Assembly (NCBI RefSeq): GCF_005280275.1
Contig: NZ_CP040021.1
Span: 2,381,001 to 2,445,000 of the forward strand
Length of the DNA stretch: 64,000 nt
Source of the DNA: Salinivibrio kushneri
Lineage (GTDB): Bacteria > Pseudomonadota > Gammaproteobacteria > Enterobacterales > Vibrionaceae
Direction: 5' to 3'
Positions 62,319-64,000 of this stretch are shown here, one piece after another; position 1 is the stretch's first letter, and each line of letters starts with the position of its first letter. A model generated the notes under the pieces. It was given only the letters and a program-made list of their open reading frames with translations. It was not told the DNA's origin and searched no databases. A program made the position numbers and the translations under genes.

Positions 62319-63782
62319 TTATATTTCGACGATGGGGGTATTAACGGATTGCGAAGAAGCGAGCATCACTTGGTTACGACCACGGTCTTTCGCGCGATAC
62401 ATGAGAAGATCAGCGGCATGGATCAACGCATCTAACTCTAGTTGCTTTATCTCCTCCACCACATCGCTAGAAACAATCGCGCCGATACTCACGGTGACAC
62501 GAATATCCGCGCCGCCAAATTCAAACACCGTCTCCGCAATATCACAGCGAATGTGATTGGCCATTTCAATTAAAGCATCTAAATCTTGGGTAGGACATAA
62601 GATACAAAACTCTTCCCCACCTAAACGCGCCGCTGCCCCTTTTTTAACAAACCGCTTCAGGTAACTTGCCAAGTGTACCAGCACTTTATCGCCTTGCATA
62701 TGCCCGTAGGTATCGTTGACCTGCTTGAAATGGTCAAGATCAATCAAAATCAACCCCATTTCCTGTTGACGGCTCAGCTTAGGTTTTAAACGGGTAAAAT
62801 AGGTTTCAAGTCCACGGCGATTTAACAGCTGTGTCAAAGGATCGGTATTGGCGAACTCTCGCAAACGAGCGTTAGCCCGGCGCAATGCGACCGTGCGTTT
62901 ATACACCATACGTTTAAGAATAAAGATATAGGTCACCGCGCCTAACAGCATCACCAGTACAATGCTAGGAATAAGCCAAGCTGGGTAAGCCTCGACGCGC
63001 TCGGTATTGACCCACTTTTGCTTGATGCGTAACAGCTCTGCCGCAGGGATATTATCTATGCCTTCGCGTACCTCTTTTAGTAGCGCTTGATTGCCTTTGG
63101 GCACCGCCGCATAAATCGGGCGTGTGTAAAGGATTTGCTCTGCGACAAACGCAAGCGGTTTACCTTGGGTCAAAAAGTAAAAGTTTGCCGTTTGGGTATC
63201 GGCAACAAGCGCACTGATTTCGCCATCGAGCGCGGCACTAAATAGCGTTTCATTCCGCCGAAAGCGTTTTTGCTCCACATCAGGATAGTGCTCGGCCAAA
63301 AACCAAGATTCGTAACTGCCATCAACCACGCCCACCACTTTGCCTGCGGCTAAAGGATCCTTACTGACTTGCCCCGACTGATTTTTTACATAGAGTGAGC
63401 CATTAGTATTAAAAATGGGGGCCACATAGTCTAAATAGGCTTCACGTTCGGCGGACTTGAGTAGCCCCGCATGAATGCGATCACCGCCTTCTTTCATATA
63501 GGCCAGAGAATCCGACCAGTCGGCCAACATAAACTGAATCGATGTGTGATTGTATTTCGCGTAGGCCTGCCAAAAGTCAATCAATAACCCTTTGGGTTGC
63601 CCGTTGCCAGGTATGTAGCTGTAGGGTTTCCATTCAGATGAGTGCGCAATAACTAAAATGTCTTTTTCTTCTGACAGATAGGCGTCGTCAGCCCATGCAA
63701 ACGTACTCATATACGTGCAGGCTAGAAGCAGCATCCCTGTCAAAAGTCGAAAAGTGCGCGCAAACATTATTAGGCAGTCCAT
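62319..63782 (-). CDS. Diguanylate cyclase with periplasmic solute-binding domain
   Basis: The protein has 487 aa (start 63782, or 63767). Signal/anchor helix in the first 30 residues; periplasmic SBP_bac_3-type domain about 40-260 (SSEWKPYSYIPGNGQPKGLLIDFW, VVGVVDGSYESWF); membrane helix about 266-288; GGDEF domain about 320-475 with LGGEEF and LIDLDHFKQVNDTYGH. The I-site RxxD five residues before GGEEF is not present (reads VKKG), so product inhibition is probably missing. It makes cyclic di-GMP in response to an unknown small ligand. Confidence 0.93.
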   Translation of the reverse strand: MDCLIMFARTFRLLTGMLLLACTYMSTFAWADDAYLSEEKDILVIAHSSEWKPYSYIPGNGQPKGLLIDFWQAYAKYNHTSIQFMLADWSDSLAYMKEGGDRIHAGLLKSAEREAYLDYVAPIFNTNGSLYVKNQSGQVSKDPLAAGKVVGVVDGSYESWFLAEHYPDVEQKRFRRNETLFSAALDGEISALVADTQTANFYFLTQGKPLAFVAEQILYTRPIYAAVPKGNQALLKEVREGIDNIPAAELLRIKQKWVNTERVEAYPAWLIPSIVLVMLLGAVTYIFILKRMVYKRTVALRRANARLREFANTDPLTQLLNRRGLETYFTRLKPKLSRQQEMGLILIDLDHFKQVNDTYGHMQGDKVLVHLASYLKRFVKKGAAARLGGEEFCILCPTQDLDALIEMANHIRCDIAETVFEFGGADIRVTVSIGAIVSSDVVEEIKQLELDALIHAADLLMYRAKDRGRNQVMLASSQSVNTPIVEI

Positions 63783-64000
63783 TCAAAGAGTCTTGATGGT
63801 AGATAAATTCTAAGGGAACGCAAAAGACTTAATAAAAAAGCATGATCCAGTTCAAATTGGAAGCTAGATCACATCATAAAGCGTGCAAATGGCCACTAAT
63901 GGCTGATAAAAGCAGCAAAACGGAATACGTCGTATGGTAAAGATAGCAACATCAACAGATAGCGTAATCATGATAAAAATATCTTGATTCGCTGGTGCGC
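63783..64000. other. Non-coding right edge
   Basis: 218 bases with no gene visible on either strand; presumably the control region of the diguanylate cyclase. No binding site recognised. Confidence 0.4.

Overview
The window looks like ordinary chromosome of a gammaproteobacterium of the family Vibrionaceae. The gene blocks metK-sprT-rsmE-gshB-yqgE-ruvX / pilT / yggS-proC-yggT-DUF4426-rdgB-hemW and parE-parC-plsC / yqiA-cpdA-yqiB-nudF / tolC / hldE are typical of that group. The rRNA operon carries the Glu-Lys-Ala-Val spacer tRNAs found in vibrios. The 16S gene is about 26 nt longer than the E. coli one, and all of the excess lies in the V1 and V2 helices. From memory, this resembles the 16S signature described for the halophile genus Salinivibrio. 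The genus call is an inference; Vibrionaceae is well supported. Base composition is close to 50% GC with no obvious foreign island.

Layout. 1-2404: a Fur-regulated TonB receptor (irgA/cirA type, cut by the left edge) divergent from its LysR partner irgB. 2459-3730: metK behind a promoter overlapped by three MetJ boxes. 3802-12759: a conserved housekeeping run (sprT, rsmE, gshB, yqgE, ruvX, pilT, yggS, proC, yggT, DUF4426, rdgB, hemW). 12884-17819: an AI-2E family permease, rsmC, a HAMP receptor with an unrecognised C-terminal domain, and a YeiE-like LysR regulator. 17845-23857: a complete rRNA operon on the minus strand with promoter, two boxA sites and terminator. 23914-26615: a small membrane protein, a MocR regulator, tRNA-Leu(CAA) and an RDD protein. 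27126-33505: an arginine deiminase locus (YfcC-family carrier, arcA, arcC, arcB, an ArgR paralogue, ridA). 33626-41895: a minus-strand series (idi, plsC, parC, parE, yqiA, cpdA, yqiB, nudF). 42169-50718: tolC, hldE, lpxL, glnE and a chemoreceptor. 51060-56920: inorganic triphosphatase ygiF, a DUF47 protein with phosphate permease pit, an SH3 membrane protein and cca. 56917-62138: an SOS-controlled mutasome operon imuA-imuB-dnaE2. 62319-63782: a periplasmic-binding-domain diguanylate cyclase.

How the genes work together. The arginine locus forms a complete fermentation route: uptake or exchange, deimination, carbamoyl transfer, and ATP recovery by carbamate kinase. It has its own ArgR-type regulator and the imine deaminase RidA. 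The mutasome has a strong promoter whose -10 element lies inside a near-consensus LexA box, so it should be silent until DNA damage. tolC, hldE and lpxL form an outer-membrane/LPS neighbourhood, and ygiF with DUF47-pit a phosphate/triphosphate neighbourhood.

I found no prophage, insertion sequence, CRISPR array or clear defence system. The least explained items are the C-terminal domain of the HAMP receptor (15268-16857), the two-tier hairpin where many relatives carry yggU (10450-10492), a three-unit 16-bp tandem repeat after ridA, and the pairing of an ArgR paralogue with the deiminase operon. Coordinates of rRNA ends are estimated from conserved terminal sequences.
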